A stretch of DNA of 64,000 nt from Dictyobacter kobayashii (lineage in GTDB: Bacteria > Chloroflexota > Ktedonobacteria > Ktedonobacterales > Ktedonobacteraceae): assembly GCF_003967555.1 (NCBI RefSeq), contig NZ_BIFS01000001.1, positions 1,364,001 to 1,428,000 on the forward strand, read 5' to 3'. The first letter of the stretch is position 1. Each line of letters opens with the position of its first letter. The position numbers and the translations under genes are program-made. Under the pieces are notes generated by a model. It searched no databases, was not told where the DNA came from, and was given only the letters and a program-made list of their open reading frames with translations. Shown one piece after another: positions 51,914 to 63,959 of this stretch.

Positions 51914-54060
51914 CTAAGCAAGACTCTTTCCTTTACCTTCATAGTGCGTTAAAGCGTACTGAAAGACTTCCAGGCATTGTTGCTCATAGGTGGCCTTATC
52001 GTATACTTTCGGCAGTCCATCAAGCACACGCTGAATCGTATCCTGGACATTGCCACTGGTCTCTTGCTTTTTTTGCCAGTCGATGCCTATGTTTTGCCGA
52101 TCTAAAGAGGCAAGCAGCGCACGCGTTGTGGCTTTGACTTTCTCTTTGTCTTCGGCAGAGAGTTCCGACCCCTGGCGTATAATCAAGTCGAAGATAGCCA
52201 GCCCTTCTTCGCTTAAGTCTTCACGCTTGGCGCGCAATTCCTCTTCGTGTACTTTACGCGTGAGGTCTATCAGTTCCTGAGGATAAAGGGAGTTGACGGC
52301 ACTATTATCGTTGTTTCTATGGACAATTTGGGCCAATGCCTCCTGATAATCAACACGCGTTGGATTTTGTTTGACCATCTGCTCTAGTTTTTGTGAGAGT
52401 TGGCTGCGCAGTTGTTCAGCCTTGAGGTTGCTATGTCCCTGGCGCATTGTTTTTGTCAGGGCATCATAATCAATTTTACTCAAGTCAAAATGACCATCGG
52501 GTAGATAGGGTGGCGCCACTGACTCATGTACGGCGCCAGTAAGCCTGATTGAATCCGCTACCAGGTCTCTAGCTTGAAAAAGTACGTCCTGAATATCGGC
52601 GCCATCGCTGGCAGCCGCAATCTCTTCAGCTACTGTCTGCAATAGATAGACACGTGGACTGTACTGGCCGGCCTGTTTATCTGGCAGGATGGCTTTGTAC
52701 AGGTTACTGACTTCGCTGGCCTCAGAGAGATAAGACCATTTGCTTTCTTCGCTCACTAGTAGCGCATCTGCTGTATCCAGGATAATCGTGCGCCGCTCGT
52801 CCAGCGTCCTGGCTTTTTCCAGGTTTTGCAGGTTAAGCGGGATATCAATACCATACCGCTGGCACACCGTTGCAATCCGAGCCAGGGCACTATCCAGGCG
52901 CTTAATAAGCTCACTCTTATCGCCAACCTGAACATCCTGGGGCGCATTCACGTTGCTGGAGGCATAAATGGTGAGGGCCTTGAGCAGTTGATCAAATGAA
53001 CCAACGTAATCGACAATTAAGCCGGTAATCTTTTCCTGGTCATAGACACGATTGGCACGGGCAATCGTCTGCATGAGGGTATGGCCCTCCATAGGGCGAT
53101 CCAGGTAGATGGTAGAGAGACAGGGGACATCAAAACCAGTGATCCACATTCCGCATACAAAAACCAGCCTCAGAGCTTTTTTACCCGAAGTGGGCAAGAG
53201 GCGCTGATTGTCTTCACGCTTAAAAGACTCCTCAAGGTTCTCGTTGTGCAAACGTTGCATATGAGGCGTAATATCCAGCTCTAGCTCCTCAAAACGCTTA
53301 TCATCAGGTGAAATATCTGAGATGATGACAGCCATATCTGTGTCACGCATATAAACAATGCGTTTGGCGAGAACCTCGCGCTTGAGGGGTCTGGTTCGCC
53401 CTGGTGAAGTGCTTCCAGACGGGTGATCTCTTGCTGCCAGATCCGCTGCACTTTTTCGTACATCCTGATCGCGGTGGGTTTGTCTATGGAAACAACCATA
53501 GCTTTGCCCTTGTAGCCTCGCTGCATAAAATGGTTGACGATATCTTCCGCCACCCACTCTAAGCGCTCGTCTTTGGTGAGCAGACTGTATTCTCTGAGTA
53601 ACTGAATCTTGAGTTTTCTCTCTTGCTCATCATCAAGTTGTTTATCGGCCACCAGGCGTTTCATGGCCTCGGCGAATTCGGGGTCGTTGAGGACCATCTC
53701 AGGAGTGTGGTTCTCATAGAAGAGGGGAACCGTAATGCGATCTTTAATTGCATCAGAGAAGTTATAGACGCTGACATATTCGCCAAACCTGGTTCGCGTA
53801 GCTTGTTCCTCTTCCTGGATAAGTGGGGTGCCGGTGAAACCGATGAAAGAGGCATTGGGTAAACCATCGAGCATGTTTTGCGCAAAGGTATCATATTGCG
53901 TGCGGTGCGCCTCATCAGCAAAAACAACGATATTCTGGCGCAATGATAGGCGAATACTCTGCCCCGCTTTTAAGTCGATAGAATATTTAAGCTCCTCAGG
54001 ATGCAGTGGCCAACAGGCAGAAAGATATCGTAGATTATATATACTAAAATCGCTGGAGGA
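51914..54060 (-). CDS. hsdR: Type I restriction enzyme, HsdR motor subunit, N-terminally truncated and frameshifted
   Basis: Two frames (to 53281 and from 53557) join as [20 protein letters not shown] if one base is added to the G4 run at 53386-53389. The restored part starts with [15 protein letters not shown] (motif II) and FIGFTGTPL (motif III), and includes the HsdR helicase core ([28 protein letters not shown]) and the C-terminal domain. Motif I and the PD-(D/E)XK nuclease domain, about 300-350 residues, are missing; upstream the frame continues only to about 54060 with unrelated-looking sequence. HsdR translocates DNA and cuts it in the R2M2S complex. As read, this copy cannot restrict. 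Confidence 0.85.
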
Positions 54061-57000
54061 ATAACATGAGCCATCCTAAAGTTGTTTACTAACCTAGCTA
54101 CGCGACATGGCGCCTGAGGAACTATCTATCTCTCGCGCAATACAATCCCGCGCCACCAGCGGAGTTTTACAAAATCTTGTGCAAGACTCCACACTATAGT
54201 GAGATGACAAAGGCGACCAAGCATCGGACCCCGGCAGCTACCGGACTTGTTGAACACACGCGGAATGACACATGCCGAGTAGACGACTCCGCCAAACTGC
54301 CAGCTGCAGAAACAGAACCACAGCAGCTCAGCTTGATCTTACTCAGCTCTGCATGTCTCTATGAGGCGCCAACAAATTAGACGAGACGTCAAGAAAACCA
54401 AGATAATAACATAGGTGGCGACACAGGACGACGGATTTAACGTCCTACCTTAATGCGGCAAGCTCGAACGCGTAAGTAATGAAAGTCTCAGAGAATGACG
54501 AGAGAGCCGTATGACAGAGACACATACATACTCCTGGCAGTGCTCCAAAGAGTAGACATCAGAAGACTCTTGCAAACTGAGTGACGTACAAATCAACAGG
54601 AAGTTCGTTAGATAGTCCCACGGGACGATTACCAATCAAGAAAAAATTAGCCCAGCTGCTGGCGAAATGACCGATCTTAGCGGCATCTCAGAAGGACGAT
54701 TATACTACGTGTACCAGAAGAGGAACGTACAATGACCGCTGTATCGTTCAGAGTCTCGCGATATCGAGAGGTCATGCGCATACAAGAGAACCCAGGAAAT
54801 TGCCAGACAAACGCGCAACATCGACATAAGGGGGATATTTACACGAGTGAACAATACCAGTTCGATAGAACAGGCATTACAGTTCAATCCCAGCGACTAC
54901 GCCAAACTAGACAGGTCAGAAGCAATTGAGTAAGCGGATAAAAAAGTATGTGCAATCCCTCCCTCCGGGTATACTTGTCGCATTATACATAGACGAATAA
55001 TCGAAATAATGCGAATCAACAGCCAGAGCTCACGATATAAAGGCTGTGGCTGCTCTGAAGCTATGTCTACATCAAGCCTCCAGTCGCAGGCGTCGCAGAC
55101 CAGCTTGACGCCCTGTCGTGCTTGAGCCCATCTTTGAGCATTGATCAGTATCATAAGAGTCTGAGCCGACGCATATCGCCCAAGCTGCTGGAGGCTCGAG
55201 AATCACGACTGTATCCATCAAAGGTCCTCTTCAAGACGTTGCCGCCAAACAGAACACACATTATATTTATAATCGTATCCTAACAGACCGCATACCAAGG
55301 TTCAGCTCTGGCTATAATATATCCAGTCACATTAAGACATCGCAGCACGGCAAAAATGCTAGTGGGAACAGATGGCCCAGGGCGTGGAAATCGCTCTTCA
55401 GCAAAACACCGCAATCTGAATATCTGATAGCTCCTGAAATGAGTATATCAGACACACGCCCAGCTGGAGAAGCCGCCTGTTCGGATGGTTTTCATAATAG
55501 AAGTCAATACAGGCGCCTGACGGCGAAAATGGATAGTGCTGCAAAAAGCATAAGATACCCAGAGCGCCACACTAGGCACATACTTGTATAGACGAGAGCA
55601 TTATGCGTCTAGCCAACGACTCTAGCAATGTACTGATATCAGAGTCTGAGTCATACGATCTGATCACGAAGAGACAACTATACCCGCGTAGATTAAACGC
55701 GAACAAAGGCGGCTTCCAAGCCCAACTGTCAGCCCAACAAGGCCAGGTATTTAATAGACTAGCATCATAAGCATGAGGCTCTATGTGGAGATTATAGAAG
55801 CCACATACCATTTACTCTCCGACAAAACGTCAGAAACCGCAAATGGAATACAGTCGCGACAAAATAAAATGATCGAGCACGATAGCGCAGGAGTACTCGA
55901 AGATGTCAAGAATTCGCGCAAGCGTGTGCCACAGTAACGTGCACAGACGACCCGCAGTCCCTTTGAGTCTGCGCGACCATATTAACATCTCATAACATAG
56001 TTAATCGAGCCGGAACCACGAGACGGGCAAACAGTCTGAGATTTAATCATCAGGGAGGTCCAGCTAGCTTCAAGAAGCACTACGAGCAAACCCATCGCAG
56101 TCCATCTTCACAGCAGAGCGGACTACCACTGTACACGCACAGAGACTATAATGTACAGATAGATTTCGCTACGCAAATATTTGTGAGGCGATAAAGGAGT
56201 ATTTCTTTACATAAGTGCACGCATCCGAGTGAGAGATGCGAAACACATATCGACAGCGAGATTCGTTCAACAGCATTCAGAACTAAGATTCGTGCGTCAG
56301 AGAATCAACAATCCTGCAAAGCGTACCAAATGAAGTAGCAACCACCGCTAAGAACTGGTATCTCAAATACATGTGGCGAGTACTATTGCCAGTAGACTGG
56401 CTCGGCTCCGTGTTGTTCCTGGACCATCTACGATGGTCGTCCTAGAAAACGGGAAAACCCACACAACACAATGTGTCGAGCGTATCACGTCGGATGAGCA
56501 CGAAGATAGAAGCCCAACCTTAGCAAGCACATCCAACAATAACACCCATACTTGGAATCTCACGGGATAACAGGTCCAACTACATGATCTGAGGATTCTA
56601 ATCAGTATGAACACCAAAACGTTACCCGGTTCAAGGTCAACTAAACAATTATCCCAAACTAACCGAGTTATTAGTCAACCGTCACCGCTTGCTATCGACG
56701 AGACATTTCTGGAACAACAAGAAACTACATCACCCTCGAGTCGCCCAACGATACAATGAAATACGCACCTATAGAAAGCAACAACAACTCATCAAAAATA
56801 CCCGAGGCGACAAAAAACGTGCACGTGTGTGCCTCTCGATGACAGTTGAGAATAAAGCACCCGAAAAGCAACCGAAGGCACAGAAAGGCTTATTACGTCT
56901 TCCCGCGTCGACGAGCAAGAAATTGCCGACCAGACAGATTCAGTACTCGCGTGCAGAGCCAAACCCAAAGCTAAACTTCACACAATCTCTTGGAAGATAA

Positions 57001-58185
57001 CATCTAGTGCGCACGCCAGACTCAGTTCTTACGGCGGATACGAAACTCATGGACGCATTGCCATTTGGCGTAGCACGTCATAAGAGCAAGCTCAGCAGGG
57101 AAGAGCCATCATACGGCTAGCCAAATCAACATTCCTAGCGCGAAACATACATTCAGCAACATGACGGAACAAGCCGTGTGTCGACAACCGAAAACGCACA
57201 CAAGAAAGACTAACTAACAGCTAAGCGTGTGCCTAACACACACAGAACAGCACCAGCACAGTAGATGGACACCAGAAATCGAATCGGATTTTTAGAAATC
57301 CAGGAAGAGCCATACAAAACGGAACACTTAAGCTCAGCGACACACAGCAAACGCAATCAGACTGTGCACCCTAGCATGCAGGGAACCAGTACTCTACACG
57401 CACGCTCTCTCGATTCTAAATAAGGCATCAAGAGAATCAAGGTGCCAAAAAAGGCGAGAGCAGATTAAGAAAGCACAAGGAGAGACTAGGAATTCAAAAA
57501 AGTGAAACGCACGTAGACAACCAGCTAGAATACTGAACAGAAGGTAGTCTTGCAAGAGGCCGAATACTACCTGAGAGCACCGACTATAGCATTCGTTACG
57601 CCTCTACAATATTAGAAATCAATATGAACAATCCACTAACAAACGGCCAATTCGATGGGATTAGCGATACCATAAATAGGCCATCCAGCGCTCAATCTTA
57701 TAGAGGCGCGATAAATATCTTCCGCATATAACCACCTTCATGTTTTGTTACTGGACAGATTAGAAGTACAACACAGTAAAAAAGTAACGCCAGACGCAGA
57801 TAAACCAGAAGAACATCAATGGTGCAATACCCATAGACCCAGACGCCAGTCAATCAAGCAAACCCAGAAATTTGCTCATGGCATGATACCACTGGAGAAG
57901 CAAGAAAAAAACATGGACTGACGAGACCGGAACAGTAACGAACAACTGCAGAAGACACCAACACAACCTTAACAGGACTGGTTGTCATTCTCCCATGCCT
58001 CCTCTACCTCTGACTCGCCTCAAACTGGATCGTAGTCAAGTATAGCTTATTTTGTATCTATCATCAAATGTGGCCCGATCTTCCTATCAGAAGAAAAGTC
58101 ACCTATAGAAGAAAACGCAGCGGCAAGCGCAACATCCAAAAGAACACTTGCCGACTCTTTTAAACGCTGCATCGCCCAGGCCACC
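54061..58185. other. 4.1-kb block without credible coding
   Basis: No frame longer than about 105 codons, no protein-like translation, no known motif and no repeat that I can see. The base usage is unlike the rest of the window: on the plus strand the block from about 56.7 kb is very rich in A and poor in T (for example 24 A and 10 T in 57241-57300). It lies where the N-terminus of HsdR and perhaps one more gene should be. Confidence 0.6.
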
Positions 58186-59520
58186 CTATTCATCCCACAG
58201 CGAATGCCATGTCAAACTCTTCGCATCAATCGGCCGCACCGCCTCCCCCGATGGCTCAACCCGCGCCACCTTCGCTCCCACCGCAGCCATCACCAGATCC
58301 CCACCCTTATCTGCCCCCATCTCCTCCACAGGCTCATTTTCCACCCACGAAGAAACATCTATCTCCCCCGAGATGAGCCTCGGCAACAGCAGATCACGCG
58401 TCCGGCGCAAGTTGGCGTTTCTAGAAGTCAGATTCGCTTTCGTCCGAAAAATAGCTTTAGTGTAATCTTCAAATTTCTTGCGAAGCATATCATTAGGCAA
58501 CAAAAAGGGCAAAGAATATGCTTGATGACGATTCAACCCAGGTACGGCAGCATCATTATTAATGAAATTTTGTCTGAGCAAATTATAGTATACGTAATAC
58601 AAGGAAATTTCTGAGCACACAAAAAAAACAGTATCAATAGGATAAAAACCTAGATCAGACAAAAAAACACTACCCACATTTCCTTTTCTACCAACAATGA
58701 TACCTGGACCATCTACAAGTTTCTCATTATGAAAACCTACAATGCCACCAGAACCATAAACTGGTACATCTCCAGCAATCCGATCATCAGCTTTCAAAGC
58801 TTTGCCATAAGCTAGCTCCACAACATCTCCCAATTTCTTCACCTTCCACCCCTCAGGTATCATTCCCAACGGCGACTCCACCATCTTCACATCTTCATGT
58901 CCAGGAAAACGGAAATTGACAAACCACTCCTGATAGAGCATACGCGCCATCTCCTCCAAAATAGCGATGCGCCGCGTATTGTTCTCGATTAGATCATCAT
59001 AGGCCGAAAGAATACCCGCAATCTTCTTTTGGATCGGTAGAGGTGGAACACGTACAGGAAACTTAGGAAATGAGATAATAGGTATTCTATCTACAGTAGA
59101 ACCTGAAATAATATTACTAGAGATTGTTTTACGCCATTCATCACTAAAGAAGTAGTAAAACAAAAAACGCGTGTCAATTTTATGCGGATTTGGACGAATT
59201 AGCGCTAACCTACGACCGAGACAGCCTCTGAAGCCTTCAGGAATGATTGCATAACGATTTAAAGTAGCTTCATAAGTAAAAACAATATCATCTTTTCGAG
59301 GCAATACACGTTTAGTCCATTTAGGAAATTCCTCTTCCGAAATAAGCCTTTTCTCAACTAAATCCAATCGACCATCTTCAGTAATATTGCCAATACCTAG
59401 AAATATTGCTCCTTCAGAAGAAGGTTTAGGAGTTGCATGAGGACCATCATATATACCAAAGCATACAGATTCTATAGGCTCTAATTTCCAATCAATTTCT
59501 CTCGGCATTATTTGAATCAT
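58186..59520 (-). CDS. hsdS: Type I restriction-modification specificity subunit
   Basis: 444 residues with the two target recognition domains and conserved spacers of HsdS. TRD1: [20 protein letters not shown] and [20 protein letters not shown] followed by the first helix ([20 protein letters not shown]). TRD2: [33 protein letters not shown] and the second helix. The tail of about 60 residues ([20 protein letters not shown]) is longer than usual. Translation starts inside hsdM (29-nt overlap; Met5 at 59508 also possible). It decides which bipartite DNA site the system methylates. Confidence 0.9.
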   Translation of the reverse strand: MIQIMPREIDWKLEPIESVCFGIYDGPHATPKPSSEGAIFLGIGNITEDGRLDLVEKRLISEEEFPKWTKRVLPRKDDIVFTYEATLNRYAIIPEGFRGCLGRRLALIRPNPHKIDTRFLFYYFFSDEWRKTISSNIISGSTVDRIPIISFPKFPVRVPPLPIQKKIAGILSAYDDLIENNTRRIAILEEMARMLYQEWFVNFRFPGHEDVKMVESPLGMIPEGWKVKKLGDVVELAYGKALKADDRIAGDVPVYGSGGIVGFHNEKLVDGPGIIVGRKGNVGSVFLSDLGFYPIDTVFFVCSEISLYYVYYNLLRQNFINNDAAVPGLNRHQAYSLPFLLPNDMLRKKFEDYTKAIFRTKANLTSRNANLRRTRDLLLPRLISGEIDVSSWVENEPVEEMGADKGGDLVMAAVGAKVARVEPSGEAVRPIDAKSLTWHSLWDE

Positions 59521-61090
59521 CCTCTTCTAATAACCGATTCACATTCTCACTGATCTGAGCTTCTAAATCATGCGCCTCAACATTCAGGGTTTCAAGTTCT
59601 TCATTGAGCTCTTGCAGCTTTTCTTTGAAGATAAAGTCGTCGGGGGCGCGCTCGGCAACGCCTACATAGCGGCCTGGATTGAGGCTCCAACCTTGCTTTT
59701 TGATATCTTCAATGGTGGCGACTTTACAGCGTCCCGCCACATCGACATACACACCATCGGGGAAGGTTGCTTTAACCAGTTCTTCGCTGCCTTTGCTATA
59801 TTCGGGCGGCTCACCCCGATAGAGACGAACAATGTTGGCGATAAATTCAATCTGTTCCGGTGTAAATTCGCGGTGGGCGCGGTCAATCTGCCGGTAGATG
59901 TCGCGAGCATCGATAAAGAGCACCTTGTCGCGGCGCTCGCCATCGCGTTTGCCTTTGTCAAGGAACCAGAGAGTACAGGGGAGAGTGACAGTATAGAAGA
60001 AATTTGAGCCCACCGAAACCATAACATCAACGCTATAGTCCTCGATCAATCGCTGGCGGATCTCTTGCTCCGAAGCGCGCGCATCGCTGGCCGAGTTCGG
60101 CATCACAAAGCCAGCGCGCCCCGTCTTCTTAAGAGCGCTATAAAACATCTGTATCCACAGATAGTTACCATTATCAACCCTGGGAATGCCAAAGGGATAG
60201 CGATTATTGTTAAGGCGAGCCTTCTCCACTCCATTCACATTAAAAGGAGGATTCGCCATCACAAAATCAAAGTGGCCAATCGAATCATGATGATCCTCAT
60301 AATAGCTATTGCCATCTTTGACATCACCAGCCAGACCATGGACGGCCAGATTCATCTTACACAGCCGCGCCGTACCCAGAGTCTTTTCCTGTCCATAAAT
60401 AGAGATATCGTGGTTCGGCTTCCCCTCCCGGGTATGCTCACGCACAAACTGCGCGCTCTGTACAAACATACCACCCGAGCCACAGGCGGGATCCAGGATC
60501 ATACCCTGAAATGGCTCAATAATCTCCACGATCAGCTTGACCAGCGAGGTTGGCGTATAAAACTCACCGCCATGCTGCCCCTCTTTCAAGGCAAACTTAC
60601 TCAAAAAATACTCATAGATACGCCCAAACGGATCGCCTTCCATATCCGGATCAAAAGAGATAATCGAGAAGCTGCGCAACAGTCCACCCAGGGTCCGATT
60701 ATCCAGATCGTTATAGCCCTGTGTCGGCAACGAACCACTCAAATCAGGATTCTTCGCCTCAATCAAGGCCATAGCTTTATTCACCGCCTCCGGGCGTTTA
60801 TCCTGATCGGTCAATCCAAGGAGATAGCCATACTGCGCCTCAGGCTCCAAATAGATCGCCCCCTGAGCATGATAGGCAGACGGACCAGGCACATAGCGAC
60901 TCCCCATCACCGGCTCATGCTCCGCCTCTAGCTGAGCCTTCACCTTTTGAAACTTATTATCAGCGAACTTCAAAAAGATCAACCCCAACACCGGCACCGA
61001 ATACTCAGAAGCCCGCAAATGCGTATTCGCCCGCAACGCATCCGCCGAGTCCCATAGCCTATCTTCAATCTCAAAAATATTTGGTAACAC
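59492..61090 (-). CDS. hsdM: Type I restriction-modification methyltransferase subunit
   Basis: 532 residues. HsdM_N helical domain ([20 protein letters not shown]), then the N6-adenine methyltransferase: SAM motif [10 protein letters not shown] (200-209) and catalytic NPPF (280-283), with [15 protein letters not shown] just before motif I. Start is GTG at 61090 with AAGGGA upstream. It transfers methyl groups from S-adenosylmethionine to adenine in the site chosen by HsdS. All motifs are intact, so methylation should work even if HsdR does not. Confidence 0.92.
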   Translation of the reverse strand: MLPNIFEIEDRLWDSADALRANTHLRASEYSVPVLGLIFLKFADNKFQKVKAQLEAEHEPVMGSRYVPGPSAYHAQGAIYLEPEAQYGYLLGLTDQDKRPEAVNKAMALIEAKNPDLSGSLPTQGYNDLDNRTLGGLLRSFSIISFDPDMEGDPFGRIYEYFLSKFALKEGQHGGEFYTPTSLVKLIVEIIEPFQGMILDPACGSGGMFVQSAQFVREHTREGKPNHDISIYGQEKTLGTARLCKMNLAVHGLAGDVKDGNSYYEDHHDSIGHFDFVMANPPFNVNGVEKARLNNNRYPFGIPRVDNGNYLWIQMFYSALKKTGRAGFVMPNSASDARASEQEIRQRLIEDYSVDVMVSVGSNFFYTVTLPCTLWFLDKGKRDGERRDKVLFIDARDIYRQIDRAHREFTPEQIEFIANIVRLYRGEPPEYSKGSEELVKATFPDGVYVDVAGRCKVATIEDIKKQGWSLNPGRYVGVAERAPDDFIFKEKLQELNEELETLNVEAHDLEAQISENVNRLLEEDDSNNAERN

Positions 61091-61216
61091 AGCACGATCC
61101 CTTTCTCATGGTGGAAATGCACTACAAGTATAGCAGAAGTTAAGACGGCAGAAAAGAGATTAAACCACCTCTATACACCCAATTAAATATATCAAACTGA
61201 ATACTATCTAATTCTG

Positions 61217-61399
61217 GTGGAAGGCAAACACAGTACAATAACAAATAGGAAAGGGACGTTAGCTGTAGATGTGGAGCATCCTTATAGATTAATTTTTGAA
61301 CCAGCAAATGACCCAACTCCAAAGAAAGCTGATGGTGATTTAGATTGGACAAACGTAACAGTGATTAGAGTTCTTGCAGTAGAGGATTATCATGACTAA
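61217..61399 (+). pseudogene. HigB-type (RelE superfamily) toxin, N-terminus missing
   Basis: 60 codons from GTG at 61217. GTLAVDVEHPYRLIFEPAND and LDWTNVTVIRVLAVEDYHD match the C-terminal half of host-inhibition (HigB-like) mRNA interferases of about 105 residues. In-frame stops precede the GTG and the missing half is not found in the other frames upstream, so the toxin is cut. The stop overlaps the antitoxin start by 8 nt as usual in toxin-first systems. Confidence 0.75.
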
Positions 61400-61658
61400 T
61401 ATTCTGCAAAACGAGTATCGACCTGATTATGTTTCCGCACCAGGAGAAACTCTTTTAGAAACCTTAAACGCGATGGGTATGTCACAAGCAGAGCTTGCAA
61501 AGCGCATGGAACGCCCCATCAAAACAATTAACGAGATCATTCAAGGAAAAGCTACAATCACAGCTGAAACGGCACTACAACTAGAGCGCGTCTTACGCAT
61601 ACCTGCATCTTTCTGGTTAAAGAGAGAGCAACGCTATCGTGAGTCCCTGGCAAGGTAG
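61392..61658 (+). CDS. higA: HigA-type antitoxin (XRE HTH)
   Basis: 88 residues. YVSAPGETLLETLNAMGMSQ, then the HTH (AELAKRMERPIKTINEIIQG) and LERVLRIPASFWL are typical of HigA addiction antitoxins. It binds the toxin and its own promoter. Since the toxin is truncated, it may now be a free repressor or an immunity protein against HigB from other elements. A terminator follows at 61681. Confidence 0.85.
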   Translation: MTNILQNEYRPDYVSAPGETLLETLNAMGMSQAELAKRMERPIKTINEIIQGKATITAETALQLERVLRIPASFWLKREQRYRESLAR

Positions 61659-61680
61659 AGCTCAACTCGTGGTTCTAAAT

Positions 61681-61718
61681 AACTACTCCCTGCTAATACA
61701 CATCTGCAGGGAGTAGTT
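61681..61718 (+). terminator. Terminator after the antitoxin gene
   Basis: Perfect 13-bp arms AACTACTCCCTGC and GCAGGGAGTAGTT, 12-nt loop, followed by GTTCTGTT. Confidence 0.8.
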
Positions 61719-62508
61719 GTTCTGTTGTATTGACTGGTGATGATCGCTTAAAATGGTGCAGCGCAAAAGCAAATGTGCAAAGAGGAAGGCCACGGCTCAC
61801 CGCTGCCCCCTTTTGTCCGTGTCACCAGCTACCCCAGCCATCGCACAAACATTGTTTATAATCGCTTTTCATCATTCCATCGAGTAATAACCACTATAAG
61901 AGCCTGAAATAACTTCATGAACAGCTTAACTAGCTAGAATTTAGAAAAAAATTAGTGTATTATAAGCCGCTCCTCATCTTCCGCCGCAACAACAACGTCA
62001 TGCTCATTTTTCCCAACAGGTATATCATTCATTAATTTCATAGTGGAACCTGAATATAGTAATACATAGTTAAAGAAATTCAAATCAAAAAAGTATGCTT
62101 AAAATTCATTTGCCCTTATAAGGAGATTAGCATTATTTATAGTAAATGATCAATAAGTAATTATTAACATCCTAAAGTATGTTATGATCGCCATGCGCAC
62201 CACACTCCAGTTGAAGCATAGCAGCGCATGGTGGCCGATCTGTGGCACTTTCCTAGCCATCTACATCTGGCGACCAGATCTATGCTGAAGAAGGACAAAC
62301 AGGCAAACAAAGGGCCTGGCGTCATCTATATTATATTTAAACTATTGCATCAATCTACTTTTTACTAGAAAAGATACGCTCTTAGCACATTTATATCATA
62401 AAATTGACATATAGCATCTAAAATTGTATATTTTTCATGTAGATCCAAATTTTCCTGATGCCTTTACACATCTGATCTTTACAGCCGTATAACGAAAGGA
62501 ATCGTATA
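61719..62508. other. Intergenic region without a supported gene
   Basis: AT-rich, mainly from 61900 to 62460, with no frame of note. Around 62188-62230 there is a short G/C-rich stretch with GAAGCATAGCAGCGCATGG, weakly like the tail of repeat A. It probably contains the promoter of the lipoprotein gene. Confidence 0.4.
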
Positions 62509-63843
62509 GTGACTGTTAGACACATGAAAGCAATATTTCTGCTTCTCGCCTTACTGCTAGTAGCTGGCTGCAACAATCCGGCCAGTACCCAAAAAACCGC
62601 AAAACCTCCCACGCCAGCCAAAGACATATCTCCTGTCTTTTATGGTTTTGATGCATCAACAACAAGCACGCTCAATTCCTACAAGGTACAATCCGGACAC
62701 ATCAAGATACAGAAAAGTTATCCCTTGGATGGCGCCGACTACAATAGAAACATCAAATTGACCACGGATATCCTTTATACCACCACAGATCACAGCATAT
62801 CAGCGACCCGCTTAAGTGATGGCAAAGTAATATGGAATGAGCCGCTCAACAATAAACCTGCCAGCGATCCAGTGGTAACGAAAGATACCGTCTATATAGC
62901 AGTACTCGGCGGCCAATCCTCGGCCATCTCAGATGACCAACCCCTGGTTATGTATGCATTTAATATCCAGGATGGCTCACTAAGATGGCGTCAAAACCTT
63001 CCCTTGCAAACAACGGATGAATTAGGGATAGTTCAGAACGATACGAGCATTCAGAGCACCGAGGTGAGCAACAATATCCTCTACATGGGAACAAGCTATG
63101 GAGCGGCAGCATTTGATCTCACCAGTCACAAATTAGTCTGGTATCACCATGAATATGCAGCGTACAATTTCGATAAGCTCAATCTAGCTTCTGATGCCCT
63201 CTATCTTCAAGCCGCCCTGGGTGATCATACGCTCTATGTATTAGATCCGCAGACTGGAAAAACCATTTGGAGCTATGATACTTTAACCACGAACAAGGAG
63301 GATTTTTCGAATCCATTTAGCATTGTACTCACACCTGACTTCAATATATATGAATACAACAACCAGGTTGTAAGAGAGGTCGACAGGCTTACGGGCAAGG
63401 CAGGATGGGAAATTCAATATCGCCAACTAACCGACAGTAATGATATCAGTAAAATGCTTGTTGGAGATCAGGGAATTTACTTCAAAACAGGACCAGGCGG
63501 AGGTGATATCCTGGCACTTAACACCAAAGATGGTTCAAAGCTATGGACAAATCAAAGCACCGACTCTTATCAATCCCTCGCGATTGGACAGGGACACATA
63601 TATGCCCTTGGCCCACAAACGCTCTACGCCTACAATTCACACACAGGAGCATTGCTTTGGAAGCAAACGGTCGATGCCAGTAACATGGAGATTAATACAA
63701 CAAAAAATAACCTATACATGACTGACGCGAATAGCCTTATCACATCATCAATAGCCAATAATGTTACTAGCTTTGATCCTGCCGCAGGTAAAATACTCTG
63801 GTCGACACAAAATTCGCAAATTATTAAATCAACATTCCCATAG
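62509..63843 (+). CDS. PQQ-type beta-propeller lipoprotein
   Basis: 444 residues. The start is probably GTG 62509 (AAAGGAA upstream); an ATG 15 nt later lacks a binding site. The lipoprotein signal peptide ends in LLVAGC, with the Cys to be lipidated. The rest is built from PQQ-like repeats: LSDGKVIWNEPL, NIQDGSLRWRQNLP, DPQTGKTIWSYDT, NTKDGSKLWTNQS, NSHTGALLWKQTV, DPAAGKILWSTQ, forming a propeller of about seven blades. Bound outside the membrane; such proteins act as scaffolds or enzymes, and no catalytic metal site is evident. Confidence 0.88.
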   Translation: MTVRHMKAIFLLLALLLVAGCNNPASTQKTAKPPTPAKDISPVFYGFDASTTSTLNSYKVQSGHIKIQKSYPLDGADYNRNIKLTTDILYTTTDHSISATRLSDGKVIWNEPLNNKPASDPVVTKDTVYIAVLGGQSSAISDDQPLVMYAFNIQDGSLRWRQNLPLQTTDELGIVQNDTSIQSTEVSNNILYMGTSYGAAAFDLTSHKLVWYHHEYAAYNFDKLNLASDALYLQAALGDHTLYVLDPQTGKTIWSYDTLTTNKEDFSNPFSIVLTPDFNIYEYNNQVVREVDRLTGKAGWEIQYRQLTDSNDISKMLVGDQGIYFKTGPGGGDILALNTKDGSKLWTNQSTDSYQSLAIGQGHIYALGPQTLYAYNSHTGALLWKQTVDASNMEINTTKNNLYMTDANSLITSSIANNVTSFDPAAGKILWSTQNSQIIKSTFP

Positions 63844-63896
63844 TTATCAGCATTTCTGACCAAATTGCATATTTCCAATCATTTTGTACAAACAAC

Positions 63897-63959
63897 GAGG
63901 CGAGAGGACAGCCTCAAGCACGCCCCAGTTTATCCTCTCGTCTCGGCATTGAAATGCAT
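63897..63959. repeat. Dispersed repeat A, copy 3
   Basis: GAGGCGAGAGG (63897-63907) and the inverted CCTCTCGTCTC (63933-63943), then GGCATTGAAATGCAT. Corresponds to the left part of copy 2 at 25078; the tail with GCTAGCCGC is absent. It starts 54 bp after the lipoprotein stop. Confidence 0.75.

Noticed and set aside
54061..58185. Small frames of 60-105 codons in the 4.1-kb block
   Set aside because: None has a binding site, hydrophobic pattern or motif; number and length fit chance.
60065..60931. 288-codon plus-strand frame opposite hsdM
   Set aside because: Antisense of a gene with intact methyltransferase motifs.
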